Positions 1-7,926 of a stretch of DNA of 28,500 nt are shown in pieces. Under the pieces are notes generated by a model that saw only the letters and a list, made by a program, of their open reading frames with translations, was not told where the DNA came from and made no database searches. The stretch comes from Silene noctiflora (Eukaryota; Streptophyta; Magnoliopsida; Caryophyllales; Caryophyllaceae): positions 26,303-54,802 of the forward strand of contig VHZZ01008952.1 of NCBI GenBank assembly GCA_009801015.1. The letters run 5' to 3'. A program made the translations under genes and the position numbers. How positions within the stretch are numbered: the first letter of the stretch is position 1; every line of letters starts with the position of its first letter.

Positions 1-921
1 GCGTCGTAGCTGGTCTAGCAGGTGAACTTCGGGGACGAAGTTCTTTTTAAGAGGGGAAGAGTAATGTCGCGTGAGGAAACAGTGACGTTATGACAAAATT
101 CTAGGCAGTGTTATACTATGTAGGGACTGTGTCTTACTATGTTGCGTTCTATTTAAATAATAATAATAATCGTGTGGTTGTTTGGGTTTATGAGGAATGT
201 GGTTGAGTCAGTGGTGTGATAACAGTTGTGTGATAATCGTGATAGTTTTGGTACAAGTTAAGTTGTGGATTACGGAATTCTGTCGCATCGTATGATCATG
301 ACATCGTGTTGGTATGATTAGCTATTTATGGAAAAGTATGTGAAGGATGTGAATGGCTATTTCTGTTGTATTACATTTGATATTAGTTGGGTTTCATAAA
401 ATATGGGCTAATTGTTTGTATGATGAGTGAAGTATAAATTGTTAACTTTCATTCTGTGATGGATGTGGGATTATTGGCGAATGTGCGGAATGTTGCAACT
501 TTTAATTCATGTGGATGTTGAATTGCGTAGTGGTAAATGATAAGTTATCGCAGTGAGAATTTTAATGATTCGGTAGACGTGTGTAGTTGGTAGACAGTAA
601 AGATAGTTGTATTCGGTGGATGATGTGTATGATGTGTAGAATCGTTCGTCGGCTATGGTTGGTTGAGGTTCTTTCGTTAGTGTGTTTTCGGGAAATAGTT
701 ACGTTGGGTGACTCCCCAGGATATAGTATAGTTAGTTGGTATCGAAGAGAGGATGTTGGCGAGTGGTGGGAAGCGGCTGCAGGTATAGTGGTGTCGGGTT
801 GTGTCGGAATGAGTAGTGATCGGTATGAGTCGTTCGCAGAGGCTTAGGTCTTGTTCACCCGGGAGTCTTGGGGAAAGTGAGCTGAACTTCGGGGACAAAG
901 TTCTTTTTAAGAGGGGAAGAC
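1..921 (+). mobile_element. 3' internal region of a Ty3/gypsy-type LTR retrotransposon, non-coding
   Basis: This stretch directly precedes the LTR that begins at 922, so it reads as the 3' internal part of that element. It is T/G-rich on the + strand and I see no credible coding region: the short open frames match no gag or pol motif. It is bounded by two copies of a block of about 40 bp (21-60 and 881-920) that holds a short hairpin followed by a purine run ending in GAGGGGAAGA. The second copy sits at the LTR edge, where a polypurine tract belongs. The first has no LTR after it. The pol gene must lie left of the window or be missing. Confidence 0.6.
909..920 (+). other. Polypurine tract (plus-strand primer site)
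   Basis: The run AAGAGGGGAAGA ends one base before the TGTAATACCC start of the LTR. This is the position and composition expected for the plus-strand DNA priming site. A nearly identical block at 49-60 has no LTR behind it. Confidence 0.7.
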
Positions 922-1020
922 TGTAATACCCGCCCTATTAGGACCTTTGACTATCGTTGACTGACCCTAGTGCTTGTCGAGTATTGGTTAGTTCTTCGTA
1001 GATAGTGTTGTTATATAGTG

Positions 1021-1111
1021 ACTCGATCTAGCTGAGGTCACTCGATCGAGTAGCCTCGTTACTCGATCGAGTAGGGTGCACTCGATCGAGTAAGTAGGTA
1101 CTCGATCGAGT
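1021..1111. repeat. Five 12-bp palindromes at about 20-bp spacing in the LTR U3
   Basis: The perfect palindrome ACTCGATCGAGT occurs at 1040, 1061, 1080 and 1100, with a decayed copy at 1021 (ACTCGATCTAGC). Successive start distances are 19, 21, 19 and 20 bp, near two turns of the helix. The array lies about 20 bp upstream of the TATA-like run, so an enhancer role for a dimeric DNA-binding protein is a reasonable inference. Confidence 0.85.
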
Positions 1112-1128
1112 AAGTTGTGTTCAACGAT

Positions 1129-1140
1129 AAAATATATATA
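1129..1140 (+). promoter_or_regulatory. TATA-like box of the element 1 LTR
   Basis: An AAAATATATATA run follows the palindrome array and precedes a C/T-rich stretch, matching the U3/R layout of an LTR promoter. The related LTR has an AT-rich TAATATAATAATA run at the equivalent place (about 3520-3535, - strand). Confidence 0.5.
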
Positions 1141-2195
1141 TCGCGATATTAGAAAACNCGAATCATTTTCATTTCGTTTCCTAAACCTAGATGTCGTCGC
1201 CTCGCCAGTTCTCCTCCTGCTCTCGCCCTTTTGAGAGTACGTGGAGATGTGTCGCCTTGGGAGATGGGAGCATGAGTCAGGGAACGGTCTTGTCGTAGTA
1301 ATAGTGTTAGATGCCGTTATGTGTCATAGGATGTCGATGATGGCTTGTGCGGAAAGGCTGCGTGCAAGGTCGGTGCGGCTTGCTAGAGGTAGGTTCTCCC
1401 TACTCAGTACTATACGTTGGTTAGTTTGTGTTGATGTTGTTCATGTTGATGAGATGTTTGGTTGTTGCCTTTTTTGTATGTCACCGTTGTTATTGTTGTT
1501 GATCTGGTATGAATGATATGGGTGTTGGATGTGGTGGTGTACGGTGGGTGTTGTGATCGGAGTGTGTTGCGAGGTGCGTCCTCGGCTGAGTGGAGTCACT
1601 TGCGGGAGTGGCTTCACGCCCTTGATTCGCCCTCCGTGGAACCCGCCACGGGAGGGGATGTGCACATTAAGGAACAGGGTTTGCGCTCGTTGCGATGAGC
1701 GGGGCTTAGGTGGGTGTGGCTGCGGTCCCCCACTGGCAGGGCTACACACCTTGGTGTGTAGTCAGTGATGTGATGAGAAGTGATGTGATGTGGTGTGGAA
1801 AGGAGGTGGATGGTTGTGATACTCTGTGTGTTCATTATTACGATTGTTGTATGTTAGTATGGTACTGACCGTGTGTGGTGTTTCTTTGTTGTTTCCTTGT
1901 GATGTGTCTACCGTGATCCGTATGGTGCGCAGTCAGTCTTGACAGGTTATCTTTGGAAGTCTTGCTGGGTGTCGGAGGGATGAGTTGCTACGAGTCACGA
2001 CGATTTAGACATGTAGATAGTAGTTCGATAAGTTGTACTTTTTCTTTCGTTATCTTGTAAACACTTGTAAATTACTTTAAAGATGTTCTATTATCGACAT
2101 TTCATTATTACTTGCCTTGGGGAACCGAGATGGTAACGCCCTTATCTTTTGGGGAAGGTCTTATTAAGGCTCCTCGGCAGATGGGGGGTGTTACA

Positions 2196-2423
2196 TTATC
2201 AAGCACCTAGATCACATCTAGCACACAAGCACATACATCTTTTCCAACTCAATATCCCACCCCGATGTTACTGGCTTAAGCGTATTGGCCTGGATTCTGA
2301 AATAAGGGCGCCTTCTCACCCAAAATCAATTATAAGGGGATCCCAACATACATACACCAGGTTCATTTTAATTGACACCCTACATTCATTAGATTCATTG
2401 GTTACAGGTTTCAAAATCGTCGC
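2196..2423 (-). mobile_element. 5' leader of element 2, interrupted by element 1
   Basis: Read on the - strand, this follows the LTR and primer binding site of element 2, so it is the start of that element's internal region. It is cut at 2195 by the outer edge of element 1's 3' LTR. No coding capacity is visible. The rest of element 2 should resume beyond the 5' LTR of element 1, left of the window. Confidence 0.6.
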
Positions 2424-2433
2424 TCTGATACCA
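2422..2433 (-). other. Primer binding site, initiator tRNA-Met type
   Basis: The - strand reads TGGTATCAGAGC, the standard plant retrotransposon site complementary to the 3' end of initiator tRNA-Met. It lies 3 bp from the LTR end at 2437. This fixes the orientation of element 2 and identifies 2437-3757 as a 5' LTR. Confidence 0.9.
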
Positions 2434-2436
2434 CTT

Positions 2437-3757
2437 TGTAACACCCCCACTTACTAAGGAGCCTTAACCAGACCTTCCCTGATAAATAAGGACGCTACCA
2501 TCTCGGTTGCACGAGATAAGTATATCAAATAGACCATAAAAGAACATTTAATAATTCTTTACAACTTACAGCGGAAAACAAAAGGTAAAAAACTCAACTA
2601 TACAAAATGTGAAAATACAACTGGTGGAACTACTATTGCCTAACGACCAACTTTATGTCACACGACCTCTCTAACCCCGCAACTACACCAAGACAACATC
2701 CATATTAATCCTGAGAAGTCTCACTGCTCACCATCTCCGAATGGATCACCACAATTAGAAAACAATAAACGGGGTCAGTCAACTGAATAATCAACTTAAG
2801 ATATACATAAACCATACAAATCCATCAATAATAACCAAAAAATCCTCCAACTCCAAATATAATCAGTAACCGACTACACACCAAGGTGTAGTCCAGCCAG
2901 ATTACCCATCGCAACAGGTAATCCACACCGCTAGTGGGGACCGCAGCCGTACCACCTAATCCCCGCTCATCACAACGAGCGAACCCAGATCATTAATGTG
3001 TGCATCCCTCTTGTGACGGGAGCCACCACAAGGGGCGAACATGGGGTTGGAACCATCTCCCGAAAATGCCTCCACACAACAACATCCAACAACCAAGACT
3101 ACAATAATCTCAATCACAATAATAATAATAATAGTAATGCCAACCAACAATTATACATCCATCTTACAATCAATTAACCAATCAACTGAGTAGGGAAACT
3201 CTACCTTTAGCAATTCCTAGGCAAGCACCGACCGTCACAAACGCACGCTGGACAACCACCACCAACACCTACAACGACAATACAAGCCTATCACTACCAA
3301 TCACAACCATAACCAAAATTACAGATGACGATGATGACTTTACCTAACTCAATCGACCAACGACAAGGCCGCAAACCGACTCGTACGCCCGCTCCCATGG
3401 TGGTCTCCTAAGTGAAGGATACAAAAGGCGGTATGGTGGAAAGAGGAAGGGAAAGAAGCATTTTTAATCTTAGATTTAGGGAAGACGAAATAAAATAAAA
3501 TGATTTGAGTCACGACTTCCACCTATTATTATATTACGATGACGCCGAGCCATTCGGTTGAGTAATGAATGCACTCAACCGAATAAGCCGCACTCGGTCG
3601 AGTGCTACCACCACTCGGCTGAGTGACTCTTACTTGGTCGAGTTCCAGGTCCTAAAGGTCATATTACTCCAAATCTGGTCTTGTCAAAGGATCTAATTGA
3701 GGTCAAATTAAGGTACCTAAGGTCAGTCAGCGGGTCCCCAATGGGGCGGGTATTACA
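2437..3757 (-). mobile_element. 5' LTR of a Ty3/gypsy-type retrotransposon (element 2, - strand)
   Basis: On the - strand it starts TGTAATACCCGCCCC (edge at 3757) and ends GGGGGTGTTACA (edge at 2437), 1321 bp, followed by a tRNA-Met primer binding site. It is clearly the same family as 922-2195 in inverse orientation but visibly diverged, so the two come from different insertions rather than from one element's LTR pair. Shared landmarks are the palindrome array, the AT-rich promoter-like run, a donor-like AAAG/GTAG site (3204) and the block around 2960-2970. Confidence 0.88.
3552..3643. repeat. Five diverged 12-bp palindrome units in the element 2 LTR
   Basis: Units begin at 3552 (ATTCGGTTGAGT), 3573 (ACTCAACCGAAT), 3592 (ACTCGGTCGAGT), 3613 (ACTCGGCTGAGT) and 3632 (ACTTGGTCGAGT). 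The distances are 21, 19, 21 and 19 bp. The outer ACTC...GAGT shape and the spacing match the array at 1021-1111 although the centres differ. Confidence 0.8.
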
Positions 3758-4040
3758 TGTATTGATGGCCATCAATAGAATATTGTCACGCCCTCAATAT
3801 CGAAGTCCATGTAATGTATAGAAGCCGACCTAAAGACACAGTTGACCTCCTTATTCCACAAAAACGAGAGCCCTCCTGACCTCCCAACACTATCGACATC
3901 TATGCCCTCATACCCCTCAAAACTCCTTCTAACTTTACCCATCTCTACAGAGCTCAATTTAGTCTCACATAAAAACACCATACTCGGGGCCTCGCGACGG
4001 ATTAAATTTCGTAGATTGCCTAATGCATCGGGGAAGCCTA
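3758..4040 (-). pseudogene. Truncated L1-type LINE endonuclease fragment
   Basis: On the - strand the translation reads GNLRNLIRREAPSMVFLCETKL and later a GRSGGLSFLWN segment. These match the N-terminal part of the APE-type endonuclease of plant L1 LINEs (the conserved RGLGN...P.(I/M)VFL.ETKL and GGL...W stretches). Coding similarity begins near 4040 with no start region and decays to a stop around 3772, just before the LTR edge at 3757. The remainder (endonuclease C-terminus, reverse transcriptase) is absent here. The clean cut suggests element 2 inserted into the LINE. It cannot be functional. Confidence 0.75.
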
Positions 4041-4045
4041 TATAT

Positions 4046-5538
4046 ATTTTTTGATCTGATGAGATTATGATTAATTAGAGACATAAATGAATGTTGTTAA
4101 GGTATTCTATTTATAAGTGTACGCCCAAGCAACCTAAGTGCCTAGTCTTGATTCATTTAAGTTGTTCCTTCATATTCTTCTTCAATTCGAGTAGATTATG
4201 CATTTGTTGCTCTTCTTCATTTTCATTACAATGATTGTCTTGTTCAGTTTTAGCTTTGCACCATTGAAACCACCCACAATCATCATCATACTTGTAAGTT
4301 ATAATATAGCTTAAATGGATTGACAGTGGTACGTCATAAGGACCTTATATTTGATCTTTTATCGTATCTTGGGTATTGTTCGTTTTCTACTTAAACTCCT
4401 CTTGGATATAAAGTTGATCTTTTGTTGTATCTTATCCACTAGTTCCAACCGTTAGCTTAATATAGCTGTTACATTAGTTGTGTTCCAATTCTTGGGCAAA
4501 TTGGACAAAAGTTTAGAAATGCAAGGTATCATGGACTTTTTTTTCCAGTTAATGTTATTAAACATTCAAATTGGACAAAAGTTTAGAAATTCCTTGGGAA
4601 ATTTCTAGTATTATCAAGAATGTGAAATTAAACCTTCATTTTTTCGATGAACTAATAATTAAACATTACTTTCATGAAACTAACAAGGTTGCTGGCTTTA
4701 TGGCTTCTATTAGACATTCATGTCCAATTCTTTGTAGGTGATTTGAAAGTCGGTGACTTCAACTTACCTCACTCATTCGACAGAATAAGATAGGTTGGTC
4801 TTACTCAGAGAATCAATCTAGTTTTCTTACCTTAAAAAAAACAACTTTCCCACCAGAAAAAGGTATCTTAATCATGCAAACATTAACAATAGTTAACAGA
4901 CGTTACACAAAGGGTGTTCTGTGAAAGAAAATACTAAATTCATGGGCACTAAAAGTAGAAACTTAAAAAAAGGGTACCTTGTGTAATATGACAAAGTTAG
5001 AGGGTACCATGAAAAATTTCCGGAAAAAAAAAAAAAAACAAATCATCCATTCATGTAACTCAAGAAATTAACAACTCAATTTAAATATTACTGACCTATT
5101 TATAAACATTGCTTACTTAATTTATCAAATTATATAAGTAAAGAAATGGAGTATTCTTTTAATCTAGTAATAAATTAAAATCATGTTAAAGCTGGGGGAA
5201 GGGTGCACTATATCACACCTAATTTGTATCCTTTTTTGTATCTCCGTTACTCATTTTTTGTCAACGGTTTAGATTTTATTCTGAAGTGATCTAACAATGA
5301 CATTTTAATTTGCAAGTAATGAATACTACGGAGTAATATAAAAATGATTTTACTAATGTGTATACTTAGAACTCACATTAAGAAATTAATTATTATGAAA
5401 TAATTTACACCATTGTTCCATTACAACATTATTTGATTAATTATGATAAAAAGAGTTTATAATACATATGTTAAAAGCACATATTAGAAAAAAGAAAATA
5501 AAAAAGAAATAAAATATAGTCTCTAGTCTTTAATCTCC
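4046..5538. other. AT-rich intergenic region upstream of the peroxiredoxin gene
   Basis: No gene is supported here; open frames are short and unlike any family. It contains a 24-bp direct repeat (4497-4520 and 4567-4590), a long A run (about 5024-5037), and a short ACTACGGAGTAAT motif near 5325 of the kind common in Caryophyllales repeats. Confidence 0.6.
4497..4590. repeat. 24-bp direct repeat pair, 70 bp apart
   Basis: Positions 4497-4520 and 4567-4590 are identical and contain TTGGACAAAAGTTTAGAAAT. Only 46 bp separate them. This may be the trace of a local duplication or an excised element. Confidence 0.85.
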
Positions 5539-5540
5539 AC

Positions 5541-5550
5541 CTATATAAAA
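5541..5550 (+). promoter_or_regulatory. TATA box of the peroxiredoxin gene
   Basis: CTATATAAAA lies about 90 bp upstream of the start codon, followed by a pyrimidine-rich CTCTCTCATTCTC leader (5590-5605). A start of transcription near 5570-5580 would fit. Confidence 0.65.
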
Positions 5551-5638
5551 TCACAGGTGTGCAAGACTAGCACCAAACACACAGTTTCCCCTCTCTCATT
5601 CTCATCCACACAAATCTGAAATATTGGTTGATATAAAA

Positions 5639-6728
5639 ATGGCACCAACAATCGCCGTCGGTGACACACTTCCCGATGGAACGCTGTCGTATTTCGATGA
5701 AAACGATCAGAAACTCGACGTTTCGATACACTCCCTCGCCGCCGGTAAAAAGGTCGTCCTCTTTGGCGTCCCCGGCGCTTTCACCCCCACCTGCAGGTCT
5801 CCGATCTCTTTCTTTTTCTTGTTTGTTTTTTTGTTGTGTCGATTACTTGGATTTATCTGGATTGTTTTAGGTTATCCTAAAGGAGAAAATTTATAATAAG
5901 TTGATGAAATCGTGTAAAGTGTTGATTCAAAATGTTAAATTGCCAATTTGTTCCATATGTTGTGATTGTAGTATGAAGCATGTGCCCGGATTCATTGAGA
6001 AAGCTGAGGAACTCAAGTCCAAGGGAGTTGAAGAAATTCTTTGCATCAGTGGTAAATGTTTTATCTTTATAATTCTGCTTTGAATTTAAATGTTAGTCAG
6101 TCTTTGGGTCCGTCTGAAATGATTAAGAACCTATTGCCATCCCTACTTGTGATTTTGTCCGAATCATTTGTTTACCTTTGATTAAAACAACCAGACGGAG
6201 GGGGTCATTTAGCTAGGAAAATCCAGGTAACAGAGTTGTACTACAGGATTGTAGGGCATGGTAAGTAGGATTAGCTTGTTTAATATGTTTTATGTATGAC
6301 ATTCTCACTCAAAACTTGCTCAATCTGATATTCGTTGGTTGGCAATGATCATAGATGGAAAAAGGTAGGATCTTTGAATTGTAGTGCTTTCTTTTCCATT
6401 TCAATGTAGCAAAGCTCATATACAACAAACAACGATCATTATGTGATGGCTTGTATTCTTTCCCTTGATCCCAGTGAATGACCCATTTGTGATGAAAGCA
6501 TGGGCCAAGACGTACCCAGAAAACAAGCATGTCAAGTTCCTAGCTGATGGGTCTGCAACCTATACTCATGCCCTTGGCCTCGAGCTCGACCTAACGGACA
6601 AAGGACTCGGTGTCCGTTCTCGCAGGTTTGCTCTGCTTGTTGATGACCTCAAGGTCAAGGTTGCTGGTGTTGAATCAGGTGGAGAGTTCAATGTCTCCAG
6701 TGCTGATGACATTCTTAAAGCCTTATGA
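5639..6728 (+). CDS. PRXIIB: Type II peroxiredoxin, cytosolic (PRXIIB-like), 3 exons
   Basis: This is a thiol peroxidase that reduces H2O2 and alkyl hydroperoxides with thioredoxin or glutaredoxin as donor. Exons are 5639-5796, 5972-6051 and 6475-6728, with GT-AG introns of 175 and 423 bp; the spliced product is 163 residues, matching plant cytosolic PRXII of about 162. The active-site motif PGAFTPTCS carries the peroxidatic Cys52 and is split by intron 1 right after the Cys codon. The resolving Cys is Cys77 (EILCIS). The C-terminal part contains the family segments [10 protein letters not shown] and FLADGS. The protein starts MAPTIAVGD with no transit peptide, so it is cytosolic rather than plastid (PRXIIE) or mitochondrial (PRXIIF). 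The ATG at 5639 aligns with the family start; the open frame upstream begins only with a TTG. PRXIIB, C and D are near-identical paralogues, so the letter is uncertain. Confidence 0.95.
6105..6206. mobile_element. Possible degraded MITE in peroxiredoxin intron 2
   Basis: Short inverted ends are visible: CCGTCTG at 6110-6116 and CAGACGG at 6192-6198, the latter followed by AGGGGG. This resembles the CTCCCTCCGTC ends of plant Stowaway- and Tc1-like MITEs. The rest is too decayed to classify. Confidence 0.35.
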
Positions 6729-6784
6729 TCGCCTTCTCCACATCCAGAATCGGTTGCTACTAGTCGTATATTACTATGATGTAC

Positions 6785-6820
6785 GTAGTACTATGTACTA
6801 CTTTGGCGTAGCGAAATAAA
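6785..6820 (+). terminator. 3' UTR hairpin and AATAAA signal of the peroxiredoxin gene
   Basis: A perfect 7-bp stem with a 3-nt loop (GTAGTAC-TAT-GTACTAC, 6785-6801) is followed by AATAAA at 6815-6820, about 90 bp after the stop. This is the likely polyadenylation region. The exact cleavage site cannot be seen. Confidence 0.45.
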
Positions 6821-7063
6821 TGTAGTGGATCTTATGAGCATGAATGGTACTATATTTGGTTACATCAGTCGAACATTTGCTGTGACCTTTGAAATTCAGT
6901 GCCTCCTTTCCGGTCTGGTTTTGAATGTTGAACGATTATCTGTGCTTCTGAATGTTAGTATTATCTATTCATTTCCCCTCCAGTTCCATGAATATTTGTA
7001 CGCTTGTCAAGAACATAAAATGGTAACAAGGCAAAGAAAATGCAGATTATAGACGCAGTCATA
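6821..7063. other. Intergenic sequence after the peroxiredoxin gene
   Basis: I see no gene or repeat in this stretch. One open frame of 75 codons has no recognisable similarity and is probably chance. Confidence 0.5.
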
Positions 7064-7064
7064 T

Positions 7065-7203
7065 ACAACAACAACAATATTACTCCGCAAATTGTGGGGT
7101 AGGGGAGGTTGAGTGTAACCTTATCCTTGCGTTAGCAACACAAAGAGCTTGTTTCCGAAAGACTAAGAAAGAAAACCACGTCGAGAACTGCATCGACTGA
7201 CTA
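7065..7203 (+). mobile_element. SINE-like interspersed repeat, copy A
   Basis: This sequence is homologous to the reverse complement of about 15035-15188. Shared blocks in order are ACAACAA..TATTACTCC, AAATTGT, a TAACCTTATCC/CAGCCTTACCC block, CAACACAAAGAG.TTGTTTCCGA and GAGAACTGCATCGA. Two colinear diverged copies in one window indicate a dispersed family. The short length without coding suggests a SINE, but I did not identify clear Pol III boxes. Confidence 0.6.
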
Positions 7204-7292
7204 CTTGTTCACGATAAAAAGAAGCATTATAGATTCAACAAGTATTTCCACTTATATCAAACATAAAAAGTTTATCACTGCTCAAAAGAGTA

Positions 7293-7366
7293 TGCTCTCG
7301 TTGAGAGTCGAACTCAAGACCTCCCGCTTACTAAACGGGTGCTCTAACCAACTGAGCTACGAGAGC
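7293..7366 (-). tRNA. tRNA-Thr (anticodon AGT)
   Basis: The - strand folds as a standard cloverleaf: acceptor GCTCTCG paired with CGAGAGC plus discriminator A, D-arm AGCTCAGTTGGTTAGAGC, anticodon stem CCCGT/GCGGG with loop TTAGTAA (anticodon AGT), and T-arm with TTCGACT. The A-box (TAGCTCAGTTGG) and B-box (GAGTTCGACTC) of the internal Pol III promoter are intact, there is no intron, and CCA is not encoded, as expected for a nuclear gene. It reads ACU threonine codons after A34-to-inosine editing. It lies about 560 bp upstream of the CPSF73-I start codon on the opposite strand. Confidence 0.95.
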
Positions 7367-7926
7367 TAATGATAGGATTTAGGTATTATTATTTTAATAA
7401 TTTAGGTATTTGCCTTGTAGTGACACATAAAGGAGTTGGAAACAGTGGGTGAAATAATCAACAACACTGTATTTCGTCCGTCAAGTCGGCGGCGTCTTCT
7501 CCATCTCCATCTCCATCTCCATCTCGTCTTCCTCCTTCTCCTACCAAGGTATTCTTTCTTTCTTTCTTTCATTAACTTAATAAAGCTTCTATCTATCTTT
7601 GTTTAGGAACTTGGGTTTTTTCAATTTCGTTATTTATTTATTTCTGGGTTTAGGATTTTACTAATTTCATTTCATAATCATAATCATAATCATAACAATA
7701 CCATTCTTCTGTTTCTCAATTTGTTTGTGAATCCGCATTTGCTTAACCAATGCATCCTACCCCCCGTACCCCACGACTTTCGATTATTCATTTTAATCCA
7801 CTATTCGCCGCCATTCAGTCACTCATACTCAGTACCGTTTTACTTGTTGCTTCAAACTTATCCACTCTTTGCTTTCTAGTTGCTAACTCACATCTTGGGT
7901 TCAATTTAAGGGGTTTTACTTGAACC
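7367..7926 (+). promoter_or_regulatory. CPSF73-I upstream region and 5' leader
   Basis: This holds the promoter and probable 5' UTR. A (CTCCAT)n hexanucleotide run (7499-7526) and a (TTTC)n run (7553-7570) are visible. A donor-like AAG/GTATTC near 7548 and an acceptor-like TTTCTAG at about 7879 suggest a 5' UTR intron, but this is inference. No clear TATA box is seen. Confidence 0.45.

Larger units (their letters stand above)
922..2195 (+). mobile_element. 3' LTR of a Ty3/gypsy-type retrotransposon (element 1, + strand)
   Basis: It starts TGTAATACCCGCC and ends GGGGTGTTACA, i.e. TG...CA ends, 1274 bp, with a polypurine tract just upstream. It is homologous throughout to the reverse complement of 2437-3757: shared start, shared palindrome array (1021-1111), the shared block around GATGAGCGGGG (1695-1760) and the shared 3' end. 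No primer binding site follows 2195, so this is a 3' LTR. If insertion was clean, the 5 bp after it (2196-2200, TTATC) is the expected target-site duplication, whose partner lies left of the window. One base (1158) is N. Confidence 0.85.

Noticed and set aside
587-847. 86-codon open frame in the element 1 internal region
   Set aside because: No gag, protease, reverse transcriptase, RNase H or integrase motif; low-complexity, T/G-rich origin.
1021-1111. CRISPR-like array
   Set aside because: The units are 12-bp palindromes with 7-9-bp spacers inside an LTR of a plant genome; not a CRISPR.
1241-1835. Several 60-100-codon frames on both strands
   Set aside because: They overlap each other inside a homologous LTR; the related LTR at 2437-3757 does not keep them open.
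5624-5896. Longer peroxiredoxin start (extra MVDIK) and read-through of exon 1
   Set aside because: The upstream start is only a TTG; the family start is the ATG at 5639. The frame after 5796 is intron.
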